From assembly GCA_002419055.1 (NCBI GenBank), contig DIFI01000009.1, positions 1 to 64,000 of the forward strand: DNA of 64,000 nt. The letters are read 5' to 3'. The position numbers and the translations under genes are program-made. Positions 32,069-41,513 of this stretch are shown here, piece by piece (position 1 is the first letter of the stretch; the number at the start of each line of letters is the position of its first letter). A model generated the notes under the pieces. The model did no database searches. It was not told where the DNA came from and saw nothing but the letters and a program-made list of their open reading frames with translations. Source of the DNA: Peptococcaceae bacterium UBA5752. GTDB lineage: Bacteria > Bacillota > Dehalobacteriia > UBA4068.

Positions 32069-32857
32069 TTACGCTTTTCGGATGCTGTTCTTAGGCACCC
32101 AGCCCAAGCCGTTATCCAGCAGATACGGGCACTTGCGCTTGAGATCGACAATGCGGGTGACGGTGCAGGTTCTATTCTGGAAGGATCGTCCTTTACCGCC
32201 GCCGTAGCTGTCTGCATAGACCGCGCCGTTCAGAACGACCCGGTCGTCGACGGCAAAATCGGACGGAGCAGGGGTCGAGACGGGTGTGGGAGCAGACGCC
32301 GCAAGCAGCTTTCCGACCTCGGCGCGGAAGGTATCCATGCTCTTACCGAACCTCGGGAACCAGTGCATCACGTCTCCGTGGTTAGAGGCAATCCCCAGCT
32401 TGTAGCCCTCCGAATGGCAAATCACGTCTTTTTCAGTCAGACCATACTGCTTGCAGAGGTAGGCGCACAGTTCGGCGGCTTCCTTGTATACGGCGTTAAA
32501 ATACGCCGCGTCCGTCAAACCGTCCTCACAGATTTCAAAGGAAATGTGCGTGTCATTGCCGGAACCGCCGCAGTGCCAGCCGCGCATGTTCCAAGGCAGG
32601 GTCTGATACGATGCGATAGATCCGTCAGCCAGCCTGCCGATGAAACCGTGGACACAGACCTGCCGTCCGTCCGGCGTATTCTGGTTCCAGTGGTTGTTGT
32701 ACTGGCTTTTGCCGAGCAGACCGTCGTCCGGGCCGACGTAGCGTTTGAGGTTGGGGTTATTCGCCCCGGTGGAATGCACCATGATGCCCCTCGGCGTGAT
32801 GGTGCGGCCAGCCTTGTAGCAGGCATTGTTCGTGAGAATGAGTTTATGCAGGTTCAT
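32069..32857 (-). CDS. N-acetylmuramoyl-L-alanine amidase (endolysin)
   Basis: A 262-residue peptidoglycan amidase of the Amidase_2 type. Zinc-site histidines are seen in GIMVHSTGA and ICHSEGYKLGIASNHGDVMHW; WNMRGWHCGG is also conserved. A Pro/Ala/Ser linker (TPVSTPAPSD) leads to a C-terminal SH3-like wall-binding module ending LLDNGLGWVPKNSIRKA. There is no signal peptide, so release depends on the holin encoded directly upstream. It cleaves the amide between muramic acid and the stem peptide to lyse the host. Confidence 0.88.
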   Translation of the reverse strand: MNLHKLILTNNACYKAGRTITPRGIMVHSTGANNPNLKRYVGPDDGLLGKSQYNNHWNQNTPDGRQVCVHGFIGRLADGSIASYQTLPWNMRGWHCGGSGNDTHISFEICEDGLTDAAYFNAVYKEAAELCAYLCKQYGLTEKDVICHSEGYKLGIASNHGDVMHWFPRFGKSMDTFRAEVGKLLAASAPTPVSTPAPSDFAVDDRVVLNGAVYADSYGGGKGRSFQNRTCTVTRIVDLKRKCPYLLDNGLGWVPKNSIRKA

Positions 32858-33271
32858 TTATTTGTCCCCCTTTTCACTGCGGTCGTGCAGTTGTTCCAGA
32901 ATATCCTTGAGCTGCTGCGGAATGGGCAGACCAAGGTGCCCGGCGTTTTCCAGCATCGACACGCCCTCGTTGGAGCAGTAGAAGAAAATCACGGCTGTGC
33001 GTATCACCTCGCCGTTGCCGAGGAGATAGATGTCGATGATGTGCCCGATGCCGACCATGACAAAGATCAACACCTTTTTGCAGATGCCTTTGAAGCCGAC
33101 CTCGCTGGACAGTTTTTTGTCCGCTATGGCGCACATCACGCCGGTGATGTAGTCGGCGACAACGAACACGAGCAGCGCGTAGAGAAAACCGTCAAAGCCC
33201 CCGACAAACCAGCCGAGGAAACCGCCCACCGCCGCAAGCCCTATTTGAATCCAAGTCCAAACTTCTTTCAT
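32858..33271 (-). CDS. Phage holin
   Basis: A 137-residue holin of the phi-Cp/TcdE-like holin family. Three hydrophobic segments are visible: the N-terminal IQIGLAAVGGFLGWFVGGF, LYALLVFVVADYITGVMCAI, and VLIFVMVGIGHIIDIYLL. A charged tail ends HDRSEKGDK. The ADYITGVMCA motif is typical. ATG 33271 has GGAGG seven bases upstream. Its stop overlaps the region of the amidase ribosome site, making a two-gene lysis cassette. Confidence 0.85.
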   Translation of the reverse strand: MKEVWTWIQIGLAAVGGFLGWFVGGFDGFLYALLVFVVADYITGVMCAIADKKLSSEVGFKGICKKVLIFVMVGIGHIIDIYLLGNGEVIRTAVIFFYCSNEGVSMLENAGHLGLPIPQQLKDILEQLHDRSEKGDK

Positions 33272-33349
33272 TTCAAAACCTCCGTTCATGAATTTGTGTA
33301 TGAAAAAGCGCCCCCACCGCAGCGGGAACGCTGAAAAAGAGTTGTTCAG

Positions 33350-35704
33350 CTACAGTGACAGGAGCAGCTCCCGCAGCTGATTCATGACCGCCGCTTTGGG
33401 TCGGCCGGTGCTGATGGGAAGCCATGTGATGGGTGGGACATCGAAAACCGAGGAGGAATCGAAACCGTTGATCACCGCAATGATAGGTTCAATGGCCTTT
33501 TGAAGCTCCGTGATATGAACCGGCCAATTTTTGACCGCCGTCTTTCCAGCGGCAATTTCCTCGCTCCAAGTCGCGGGGGGCAGGTTGTAATAGCTTCGCG
33601 CCATATTTACGGCGGTGCGGAGCGTTTGGATATGAACCGCCTTCACACGGGTTTCGTTCGCGGTGATCGTCTCAAAGGGTGTCGGTAGAACTGTAAAAGC
33701 GCGCGTCACCTCGGGGCTTGCCGACTCGGTATCGCTGTCGAGACAGCGAATGGTGATGGAATGGCTTCCCGCCGCCAACATTTGCGGCTGAAACACCGTT
33801 TTAACTCCGTTGCCGAGGTAGCCGCCGGTGGAGAACCTTTCGGGACTGTCCACGCTGTTGATCCAAGCGCCCGCGTCAATTTTCACCTCCACCATCTGCG
33901 ACTGACCGTCCGGCTCGACGCCTGTTGTAATCAGAAAGCGTGGAGTGGCATTGTAACTGGAACTCCCAGACGACGGGCAGACGATTGCCGGAGCGGTCGG
34001 CGGGCTGTTTTTCTTTACCGTCCCGCTGACGACATAAGCAGAAACAGCGTCCAAGGTATCGGTTACGCTGATGCGGTAGCGGGTATATGTCCCGGCTATC
34101 TGGGAGGCGTTCGCCGTATACGTTCCCGAGGTTAAGCTTGAAACAAAAATTGTCAAAGCTTCGTATGCCGACCAGTTCGTCCCGTCCGTGGAGGTCGCGC
34201 GCTGAATGACATACTGCTTGATGGCGCTCGTGCCCGGCACCGCTCCGCTCCATGTAAGAGTCACAACGCTGCCTTCATAGATTGCGGGCACGGCGGCAAA
34301 GGATGCCGGCGGCGTTGGCAATGTGTTTTTCCGTACCGTATTGCCGGACACCGTCCAATCGGAATAATATCCTTCGCCGGCGGCACCGCAGGTTCGCACT
34401 CTGAATCGGCGGTAATTTCCCCTTGAAGCAGGCGGGCTGACGCTGACGCTGTTGCTTGTCGCGGTGGTATTCACCGTCATCAGGGCCGTCCAGTCTCCCC
34501 AGACGCTGTTGTCGGGCGAGTCGCTGGATTGGATTTCGTAGGAGGTAATGGCGTTTCCCGCGCCGGACGTCGCGCCGCTCCACGAGAGGGTGACGTTCCC
34601 TTCGGCCAACGCCGCGCTTACCGAGCAAAGTGACGGCGCTCCGCAGGCCGTGACATCACAGAAAATGCTGTTGCTGATGACTTCCGCTGAGTAGACATCC
34701 AACGCGTCAATCGTCCAGACGCCGAACTGCGTATACATTCCCGGTGTGCTTGAGACAGCCGGGGTATAGCTGCCTCCGCTGGCCGACAGTGTCAGTGTGG
34801 TCAGCACATTCCATGCGCTCCAGGTGCTGTTATCGGTTGAAGTACGGCTGGCGATCTGATAGCCCTTGACCGTACTGGTGCCGCCCGACGCTCCGCTCCA
34901 TGTCAGCGTAATCGTCTCGTTGCTGTAGGTCGCGGGAGCGGCGACCGCCGACGTTGCGGGCTTCGGCGCCGTATTTCTGCGGACGGAGTTCGTGGATATT
35001 TTCCATCCCGAATAGTAGCTCGTTCCCGCCGCGCCGCGTGTCCGTACCTGGAATCTGCGGTAATTGCCCCGCGTTGGGGGCGGCGCAACAGAAGCGCTGC
35101 CGCTGGAAGCCGTGGTAGTCACTGTCGTTAATGCCGTCCACGCTCCCCAGGTGGAACTGTCCGTGGAATCGCTGTACTGGATTTCATAACTGGAGATCGC
35201 GTTGCTTATGCCGCTTGAGGCTCCGCTCCAGGAAAGCGTCACGTTTCCCTCTGCAAGAATCGGGCTGACCGAGCAGGAGGTCGGCGCACCGCAGGCCGTG
35301 GTCAGAAGCTCCGAGCTTTGCACCGTGTAGCCTGAATTGTCGATAACGCCGGAAGAAAGCGACAGCCGCCCGTCCGACACCACCTGAAAACGCACGCCCT
35401 GCGCGGTGTTTCCGGCTGTGGAAGCGCAGGTGACTGAAACGTATCTGAGTCTTGCCCCGGTTCCGTCCCAGTCGTCACCGTCCGCCGCCTTGATGCGCAC
35501 CTGCGCCGACGAGCCGTTGACCGTCATGGTGCAAAGCAGGGCGTAGCCGCTGTGGATATAGGAGCCTGAGGAACCCAGCGCGGCGGAAATGGTGAAATTG
35601 TAGGTCATCTGGCTGTTGTTCGGTCGGCTCTTGGAATAGGTAATGGTGTAATGAACGGTCGGGCCGGAGCCCGCGTTCAGAGTTACGCCGTTAATATCCG
35701 CCAC
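33350..35704 (-). CDS. Phage tail fibre protein with four fibronectin III-like repeats
   Basis: A 784-residue structural protein. The N-terminal 135 residues are a beta-rich adsorption-type region. Four Fn3-like modules follow, arranged A-B-A-B: each A begins TACGAP and LAEGNVTLSWSGA, each B begins near NT(A/L)P..PA and (T/V)TLTWSGA. A further beta-sandwich (PPTAPAIVCPSSG) and a helical C-terminus (TRVKAVHIQTLRTAVNMA) complete it. It is likely a receptor- or wall-contacting fibre at the tail tip. The A-B pair was duplicated as a block of roughly 200 residues. It is encoded between the short tail protein and the lysis cassette. Confidence 0.75.
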   Translation of the reverse strand: MADINGVTLNAGSGPTVHYTITYSKSRPNNSQMTYNFTISAALGSSGSYIHSGYALLCTMTVNGSSAQVRIKAADGDDWDGTGARLRYVSVTCASTAGNTAQGVRFQVVSDGRLSLSSGVIDNSGYTVQSSELLTTACGAPTSCSVSPILAEGNVTLSWSGASSGISNAISSYEIQYSDSTDSSTWGAWTALTTVTTTASSGSASVAPPPTRGNYRRFQVRTRGAAGTSYYSGWKISTNSVRRNTAPKPATSAVAAPATYSNETITLTWSGASGGTSTVKGYQIASRTSTDNSTWSAWNVLTTLTLSASGGSYTPAVSSTPGMYTQFGVWTIDALDVYSAEVISNSIFCDVTACGAPSLCSVSAALAEGNVTLSWSGATSGAGNAITSYEIQSSDSPDNSVWGDWTALMTVNTTATSNSVSVSPPASRGNYRRFRVRTCGAAGEGYYSDWTVSGNTVRKNTLPTPPASFAAVPAIYEGSVVTLTWSGAVPGTSAIKQYVIQRATSTDGTNWSAYEALTIFVSSLTSGTYTANASQIAGTYTRYRISVTDTLDAVSAYVVSGTVKKNSPPTAPAIVCPSSGSSSYNATPRFLITTGVEPDGQSQMVEVKIDAGAWINSVDSPERFSTGGYLGNGVKTVFQPQMLAAGSHSITIRCLDSDTESASPEVTRAFTVLPTPFETITANETRVKAVHIQTLRTAVNMARSYYNLPPATWSEEIAAGKTAVKNWPVHITELQKAIEPIIAVINGFDSSSVFDVPPITWLPISTGRPKAAVMNQLRELLLSL

Positions 35705-35718
35705 TGTCGTTCGCCCCC

Positions 35719-36222
35719 TTATTCATAGACTGCCGTCACCAGCGAATTGACCAGTCCGCAAAGGCTGGTGTTCAGCCGGGTATCGGTGATGTTGTTCGCG
35801 GCGATTGACGTGGCGGCGGCCGGTACTAGCACGTCGGCGATGCCAAGCTCGTAAACGTCGCTGGTTCTTGTCAGCGCCGGAGCCGCCGGTATCGCGGCGG
35901 GGGTACCGGCGACGACAGCAAGCCGAATGTTCCGGCTGACCTTGCTTAAACGGACGACAACCCGGTCAATTCGGGGATTACTCCCGTTTGCCGTGGTGAG
36001 CGGAAGGTTTAAGGCGTCCGTGTTTTCGTACCGGTAACCGTTGATCCACGCGCCGCCCGCAGCGACGCTTACCGCAAGTCCGCTCCCCGGCGTCGCCTGC
36101 AGGTTGGTCGCCGCCGCGTAAAATACGCCGTTCGAGACAAGACTTCCGAAATACGCCGCGAAGTCCGTCGCGTCATAAACTCTATCTCCATCCGATGAGT
36201 TGAAAAATCCGCTTTTCTCCAT
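35719..36222 (-). CDS. Phage tail-tip structural protein
   Basis: A 167-residue protein, MEKSGFFNSSDGDRVYDATDFAAYFGSL onward in several short conserved blocks: FAAYFGSLVSNGV, GGAWINGYRYEN, RIDRVVVRLSKVSR, LGIADVLVPAAATSI and ITDTRLN. This pattern is common in tail-tip or baseplate proteins of Firmicute siphoviruses, next to Gp37-like proteins. The exact role is unknown; a bridge between the Gp37-like protein and the fibre is plausible. Confidence 0.7.
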   Translation of the reverse strand: MEKSGFFNSSDGDRVYDATDFAAYFGSLVSNGVFYAAATNLQATPGSGLAVSVAAGGAWINGYRYENTDALNLPLTTANGSNPRIDRVVVRLSKVSRNIRLAVVAGTPAAIPAAPALTRTSDVYELGIADVLVPAAATSIAANNITDTRLNTSLCGLVNSLVTAVYE

Positions 36223-36240
36223 GCGCTGTTTCCTCCTTAC

Positions 36241-38163
36241 TTAGCTGGTTTTTGTATATTCAATTATTACGTAGCCCACATATGTGGTTCGGTCATTTCC
36301 GGGTTCGACGATAATATTGGTGGTATCCGCGTAGAGACCGATTTGGGAAGCAAAGTTGTTGTAGCGTGCAAGCGGTAAAGGCAGGAACACCGTCCCGTTT
36401 GTAGCGAAACCCGATAAGCTGACAACCGTGCTGAGATTGGATATACCGTGGGCAACGTTTCGCGGAACCGCATTTGGAAGAGAGCCGAGACTGATTTCTT
36501 TTCGGTAAATGGTCTTGCCGTCTATCCATAGTCGCCCGGTGTTTTGTTCTGTTGCGGAGTAATCGGTCAGCGCAGACGCAATTTTGACAGCGGTAATGGT
36601 GCGGTCCGCGACCTTTGCTTCGGTGACCGCTCCGTTCGCGAGCCGCGCCGTGGTGATTGGCTCATTGTTGATATTCATCCAATTCGCTGCGCCCGACGGA
36701 TTGTTGTATATGAAAATGGAAATCACGTAAAACGTCATGGTGTTGCGGGAGATGAAGAAGCCCATCGCCCGCTGATAGCCGGTTCCCGTACTGTCCCCGT
36801 TGTGTTTTACCAGAAAGACCTGTCCGTCGTCGCTCGGCTGGTCGCTGAATTTGTTGCCGCTCCACGAGGTGAAGTACAGGGAATCACCCGCCACCATATG
36901 GCGCAGAGCGTACTGACCAACTGATATCGTTCCCGCTCCCACGGTTACTTCAAGCGCGGGCAGCTTACCGAACAGGTTGTTCACGGTGGCGGTGAAGGTG
37001 TCCCCTTGAATACCCGGATTTACCTCTGACAGATTTCCAAGCGTTCCCGATACCGCGTCCAGCGCCTCGGTTACTTCGGCTATGCCGACCGGAGCCGACA
37101 GCGCCGTTTTGACCTCGCTCATGTCGGAACGCATCTTCTGTGCAATGGTCAGCTCGGCCTTACCGAACACGACGCTTATGCTCTGACCGTCCGCGTCGTA
37201 GGTTTCCTCGATTTCGGTGATGCGAGTCATCATGGATATGCCCCAGGCTTTGGACATGACCTTGACCGTTTGTCCAAGGTCAAAGTCCGTTTTGTAGGTC
37301 AGGTTGCCGTGGGGGTTGACCGAGGTGTCGAACGAATACCGGATTTTCTGCTCGCTGAGCTTGCTCTGCCCACGGAAAATCAGCGCATCGCTGTAACCGT
37401 CACCAAAGTCCGTTTTCTGCAGGTCTTTGGCATCCACAAAAATCTCGCGCCGGGTTTCACCGGTACCGCTTGTAATGGCGGCAAACGCGCGGCTTTCTCC
37501 TTCGCCCTCGCCGCCGATGAGCGCGGTGTTGGCGTAATCCGCCGCACTCTCCGTGTAACTCTGCTCCGTCAGATTCTCGTACTCCTTGGAGAACACCGCC
37601 TGAGAGTTTGTGCCCTTATACAGCGCCACGGTAAAAACGCGCGTCGCCGGAGTGAATACGGTCTTAATGCCAATTTCAGAAGCGCCGCACAGCTCCGTCA
37701 CCGCATCCATCAGATTTTTGTACGATATCTGGGTGCTGACGGCAACGCCCAGGCTCGGGGACGAAAAGGCTATACCGCCGATTCGCCGCGCCGTTTCAGC
37801 GGGACTGATGAGATGGTTGTTTAAAAGCTGTCCCACACAGGAGGAGAGGTCTCCCGACAGCTTCTCCATCTGCCAGACAATGCGCCGGGAGAGAAACGAG
37901 GTGGCAAAGCGGCCGCTTGCCGTGATGATTTCCTTTTCCGCCTGCGCCATTTCCAGGTGCTCGATAATCCCCGCTTCCTCGTCGTCGTTCTTCCATATGA
38001 AGTTCCCCTCCTGCAGGAGCGCGGTATTTTGCGGCGTCGCGATGGCTTTCAGCTCAAAGGAGCCGCACTGGGAGTAACGCCGCGTCCAGCGCAGGTATTC
38101 GAAGGACTCCACGATGCCCGTAAGCTCCCGGCTCGAATTGTAGATATACAGCTCCATCCTCAC
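36241..38163 (-). CDS. Siphovirus Gp37-like tail protein
   Basis: A 640-residue protein. The N-terminal 350 residues match the ReqiPepy6 Gp37-like/tail-associated family: LYIYNSSRELTGIVESFEYL, RRYSQCGSFELKA, WKNDDEEAGIIEHLE, and YKTDFDLGQTVKVMSKAWG, ending in a mixed region near VVFGKAELTIAQKM. The C-terminal half (from about 400) is a separate beta-rich region with a linker resembling those of receptor-binding proteins. The start overlaps the Dit stop by four bases. It probably forms the tail-tip hub and its C-terminal region may contact the host. Confidence 0.8.
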   Translation of the reverse strand: MRMELYIYNSSRELTGIVESFEYLRWTRRYSQCGSFELKAIATPQNTALLQEGNFIWKNDDEEAGIIEHLEMAQAEKEIITASGRFATSFLSRRIVWQMEKLSGDLSSCVGQLLNNHLISPAETARRIGGIAFSSPSLGVAVSTQISYKNLMDAVTELCGASEIGIKTVFTPATRVFTVALYKGTNSQAVFSKEYENLTEQSYTESAADYANTALIGGEGEGESRAFAAITSGTGETRREIFVDAKDLQKTDFGDGYSDALIFRGQSKLSEQKIRYSFDTSVNPHGNLTYKTDFDLGQTVKVMSKAWGISMMTRITEIEETYDADGQSISVVFGKAELTIAQKMRSDMSEVKTALSAPVGIAEVTEALDAVSGTLGNLSEVNPGIQGDTFTATVNNLFGKLPALEVTVGAGTISVGQYALRHMVAGDSLYFTSWSGNKFSDQPSDDGQVFLVKHNGDSTGTGYQRAMGFFISRNTMTFYVISIFIYNNPSGAANWMNINNEPITTARLANGAVTEAKVADRTITAVKIASALTDYSATEQNTGRLWIDGKTIYRKEISLGSLPNAVPRNVAHGISNLSTVVSLSGFATNGTVFLPLPLARYNNFASQIGLYADTTNIIVEPGNDRTTYVGYVIIEYTKTS

Positions 38164-39011
38164 ACCCCCAGGAACTGCGGCCGGTAGTAAATGCTGACCT
38201 CCAGCAGTTCCATATTAACGGAAGCGTCGTAGCGCAGAGTATTGATGCCGGCGGCAAGCTGAAAGAATGCCGAGCCGGTATCCAATAATGAGAAAGCGTT
38301 TGTCTCTGTGCCACCGCCTACGCTGACGACGCGCTTGCCCGCAAAATGGGTGTATACCCGCAGCTCGTCCCCGGCATTCATCGTCGTGAGGATGCGGACA
38401 TATTCCCCGGTATCCATATTCAGCAGTTCGGGGTTCGTTACTGTTCCCAGCGCGTGGAACACAATCTCGCAGCCGCAGGAAACGTCTCCAATATTGTCGA
38501 CCGTGATGATCTGGCTGGGCTGGCGCATCCCGAATTCCATGCCGCCCTCCGGCAGCTCCAGTTCAAATTGGAACTTCGGTATCCATGACGCCAGTTCCTC
38601 ACGGATTTCCTCCGGTGTCTCAAAGAAAGGCGACGGGCTGAGCAGGCTGACGAAAAAGCCGGGTATCCGATGGCGTGAGGAAACCGTAAATCCCGCCTCC
38701 TCCACGACGCAGGCAATTTGCCGCTCCCGGTACAGAAGCGTTCCGCCCACCTTGGGGCTGAATATCTGAAGGAAACCATGCCGCCGCGCGTAGGCTTCAT
38801 CAGGCGTATCCGCTATGACCGTACCCTCCAGCGTGATGTTGCGCATATCCAGTGTAGACGAGATGTAAAAAGCGCCGTCCTGATCCGGCGCCTTGAACGT
38901 GTTGACGGTCTGACGAATATCGCCCGTACCGTTTATCTTCTGAAGGAAATACGGACGGCTTTGTTTCAGTGTGATGCTTTTGCCGTTCGCGTTGACATAG
39001 GTCAGTTCCAT
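38160..39011 (-). CDS. Distal tail protein (Dit)
   Basis: A 283-residue protein starting MELTYVNANGKSITL, typical of phage distal tail proteins. The N-terminal beta-barrel region includes ITLEGTVIADTPDEAYARR, and a galectin-like C-terminal part ends DASVNMELLEVSIYYRP. Dit forms the hexameric hub joining tail tube to tip. It follows the tape measure by 12 bases, the standard order. Confidence 0.82.
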   Translation of the reverse strand: MELTYVNANGKSITLKQSRPYFLQKINGTGDIRQTVNTFKAPDQDGAFYISSTLDMRNITLEGTVIADTPDEAYARRHGFLQIFSPKVGGTLLYRERQIACVVEEAGFTVSSRHRIPGFFVSLLSPSPFFETPEEIREELASWIPKFQFELELPEGGMEFGMRQPSQIITVDNIGDVSCGCEIVFHALGTVTNPELLNMDTGEYVRILTTMNAGDELRVYTHFAGKRVVSVGGGTETNAFSLLDTGSAFFQLAAGINTLRYDASVNMELLEVSIYYRPQFLGV

Positions 39012-39023
39012 AGCCGTCCTCCT

Positions 39024-41498
39024 TTAATACTCCAGCGCCAGCTTGCGCGAGAGGTTTTTGAATTCCCGTGCCAGTTCCTTTTCAGACAGCGCCTTCGGCG
39101 TCACCACGGAAATGTTCTGTGTGATGTTTGTGCCGGAAACAGCGCCGCCCTGCCCGGATATGCCGCCGGTACTGACATCGAAGCGGGTGGGGATGGCGTT
39201 CTGCATATCCAGCGAGACGGCGGACATGGCATCCTCGAAGCCCACGCCGATACCTTCACCCATGTTCTTACCAAGCCCGGCAAAGAGCGTCGACGGAGAG
39301 TGGATGCCGAAAAAGTCCTTGATGCGGTCCACAATCCCGCCGAAGAAGCCGCTGATTTTGTTCCACAGCCACGCGCCCGCGTCGGAAATGCCCTGCCACA
39401 ATCCCTTAATGAGGTTGCCGCCAGCCTGCGCCATCTGCCCGATGTAGCCGGTGAAAGCGCTGACCAGCCCCGCGACAATCTGTGGCACCGCCTTTACTAC
39501 GGCGGCGATGATTGCCGGAAGGTTCGCGATGAGCGCGACCAATAGCTGGACGCCCGCGAGGATGATCTTGTCGATGTTCCCTACAATGGCGTTTACCAAG
39601 CTGCTGACAATCTGCGGGATAGCCTTTACAACCGTGGTGATGATGAGTGGCAGGTTCTGAATTAGGGCTATGAGCAGCTTCACCCCGGCGTCTATGATCA
39701 AGGGGATCGCGCCGATCACGGCGGTAATGATGCCGTTTATAATCTTCGGAATCGCTTTGACCACGGCTTCAATAATGACCGGCAGCGCGGTCACCAGTGA
39801 CACCAGCAGCTGAATGCCCGCGTCAATAATCTCCGGGATCGCTTCGATAATAAAGTCCACAATGGCGGTAATAATGGCGGGCAGAGCTGCGACTAACTGC
39901 GGGATTGCGTCAAGCAGACCACGGGCAAGCCCAAGGATAAGCTGCAGTGCCGCTTCAAGGATCATGGGCAGGTTATCCGCCAAGCCCTGAACGATGGTAG
40001 TGACCGCGCTCACCGCCGCCGGTATCAGTTCCGGCAAAGCCGAACCGATGCCGCCGACCAGAGCCGTCACCAATTGCACCGCCGCGTCGACGAGGAGCGG
40101 CAGACTGTCAATCAGCGCGCCGACGATCGTCATCACAGCGTCCACGGCCGCGGGGATAAGCTGTGGCAGGAGCGTCAGAATGGTATTTAGCATCTGTGTG
40201 AACAGATTGACCACCGTAGACAGCAGTGTGGGAAGCAAATCTCCGACCGCCTTTAAAATTCCGTTCAAGGCGGGCGGCAAGGCGGCGACGATGTTCTCAA
40301 TAACCGGCGTGATGTTTTTTACGACGTTCTGGAACGCATCCACCACGTTGCCGATCAGCACTTTAATGTCCGCGTCCGCGTTGCCAAGCCCCGCCATCAG
40401 GGTGCCGATAGCCGACTGCATACCGGCGATGGACCCGCTTATTGTTTCGGTCGCTTCCTTGGCGGTCGTACCTGTGATGCCCATTTCTGTCTGAATGACG
40501 TGGATTGCCTCGGCAACGTCCGCATACGAAGAGATGTCATATTTAATGCCGGAGAACTTTTCAGCATCGGCGAGCAGACGTTCCATTTCGGACTTCGTGC
40601 CGCCATAACCCAACTTCAAGTTATCCAGCATGGTGTAGTTCTGTTTGGCGAACCCCTGATAGGCGTCCTGTATGGACGAGATGCCCGTACCCATTTTATT
40701 GGCGTTGTCGGCCATATCCGTAATCGCCATATCCGCGACCTTGGCCGCCTTTGCGGTGTCGCCGCCGAGGGACTGGATAAGGCTCGCCGAAAAGCCTGTG
40801 ACTGTCTCCATATATGTGTTCGCGGACATACCGGCGGTTTTAAAGGCGGTTTCGGCGTAGCCCTGCACCGTTTTTGACGCTTCGCCGAACAGCGTATCCA
40901 CGCCTCCGACAAGCTGTTCGTAGTCAGAGTAAGCGGCAATGACTTCCTGGCCGAGTTTCATGGCGGCGGCTCCCGCCGCAACGACAACCGCACCCATCGC
41001 CACGCCCACGCCTTTGAGGACACCGCCCAGCTTCTCAAACTTGGAGCCGGATTTTTCCGCTTCGTCACCGCTATCCTTGAGTTCGTTCCCGAGGCCATCG
41101 GCCGACTTTGCCGCTTCGTCCTCTCCCTGACCCATGCCGTCGAGGGCTTTCTCGTTATCGGTCAGCTCGCGCTCCATGCCGTTAAGCTCCGCCTGCGCCT
41201 TGTTCAGCTGAACCTGCCAGTTCTGGGTGCGGCGGTCGTTTTCGCCGAAGGATTCGGAGGCGTTGTCAAGGGCGGCGCGCAGGGTTTCAATTTTGCCCTT
41301 CTGCGCGTCAATTTCCTTATTGAGGACTTCGTTGCGGGAGGTAAGCGCCTGCGCGGATTTATCGTTTTTGTCAAACTGACTGGTGACCAGTTGCATTTCC
41401 GAACCGAGAACCTTGAAGCTCTGGTTGATATCCGAAAGCGCCTTTTTGAATTCTTTCTCGCCCTCGACGCCTATTTTCAGTCCAAAATCGTCCGCCAT
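39024..41498 (-). CDS. Tail tape measure protein
   Basis: An 824-residue protein that sets tail length. The N-terminal 130 residues are coiled coil (FKKALSDINQSFKVLGSEM, DKNDKSAQALTSRN). A conserved TMP domain follows (TVQGYAETAFKTAGMSANTYM, SKSEMERLLADAEKFSGI-like). About 380-720 consists of hydrophobic helical repeats near 38 residues long (LIPAAVDAVMTIV, LIDAGVKLLIALI and similar). The C-terminal GISDAGAWLWNKISGFFGG segment and HSPSTLF motif are typical. It lies directly after the frameshifted chaperone genes, as in lambda-like tails. Length predicts a tail of roughly 120 nm by the usual 1.5 angstrom per residue rule. Confidence 0.9.
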   Translation of the reverse strand: MADDFGLKIGVEGEKEFKKALSDINQSFKVLGSEMQLVTSQFDKNDKSAQALTSRNEVLNKEIDAQKGKIETLRAALDNASESFGENDRRTQNWQVQLNKAQAELNGMERELTDNEKALDGMGQGEDEAAKSADGLGNELKDSGDEAEKSGSKFEKLGGVLKGVGVAMGAVVVAAGAAAMKLGQEVIAAYSDYEQLVGGVDTLFGEASKTVQGYAETAFKTAGMSANTYMETVTGFSASLIQSLGGDTAKAAKVADMAITDMADNANKMGTGISSIQDAYQGFAKQNYTMLDNLKLGYGGTKSEMERLLADAEKFSGIKYDISSYADVAEAIHVIQTEMGITGTTAKEATETISGSIAGMQSAIGTLMAGLGNADADIKVLIGNVVDAFQNVVKNITPVIENIVAALPPALNGILKAVGDLLPTLLSTVVNLFTQMLNTILTLLPQLIPAAVDAVMTIVGALIDSLPLLVDAAVQLVTALVGGIGSALPELIPAAVSAVTTIVQGLADNLPMILEAALQLILGLARGLLDAIPQLVAALPAIITAIVDFIIEAIPEIIDAGIQLLVSLVTALPVIIEAVVKAIPKIINGIITAVIGAIPLIIDAGVKLLIALIQNLPLIITTVVKAIPQIVSSLVNAIVGNIDKIILAGVQLLVALIANLPAIIAAVVKAVPQIVAGLVSAFTGYIGQMAQAGGNLIKGLWQGISDAGAWLWNKISGFFGGIVDRIKDFFGIHSPSTLFAGLGKNMGEGIGVGFEDAMSAVSLDMQNAIPTRFDVSTGGISGQGGAVSGTNITQNISVVTPKALSEKELAREFKNLSRKLALEY

Positions 41499-41513
41499 TT
41501 GTGCTCACCTCCC

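Noticed and set aside
32042..33334. Long plus-strand frame opposite amidase and holin
   Set aside because: It mirrors the minus-strand lysis genes in GC-rich DNA; it has no motif and the minus-strand genes are unmistakable.
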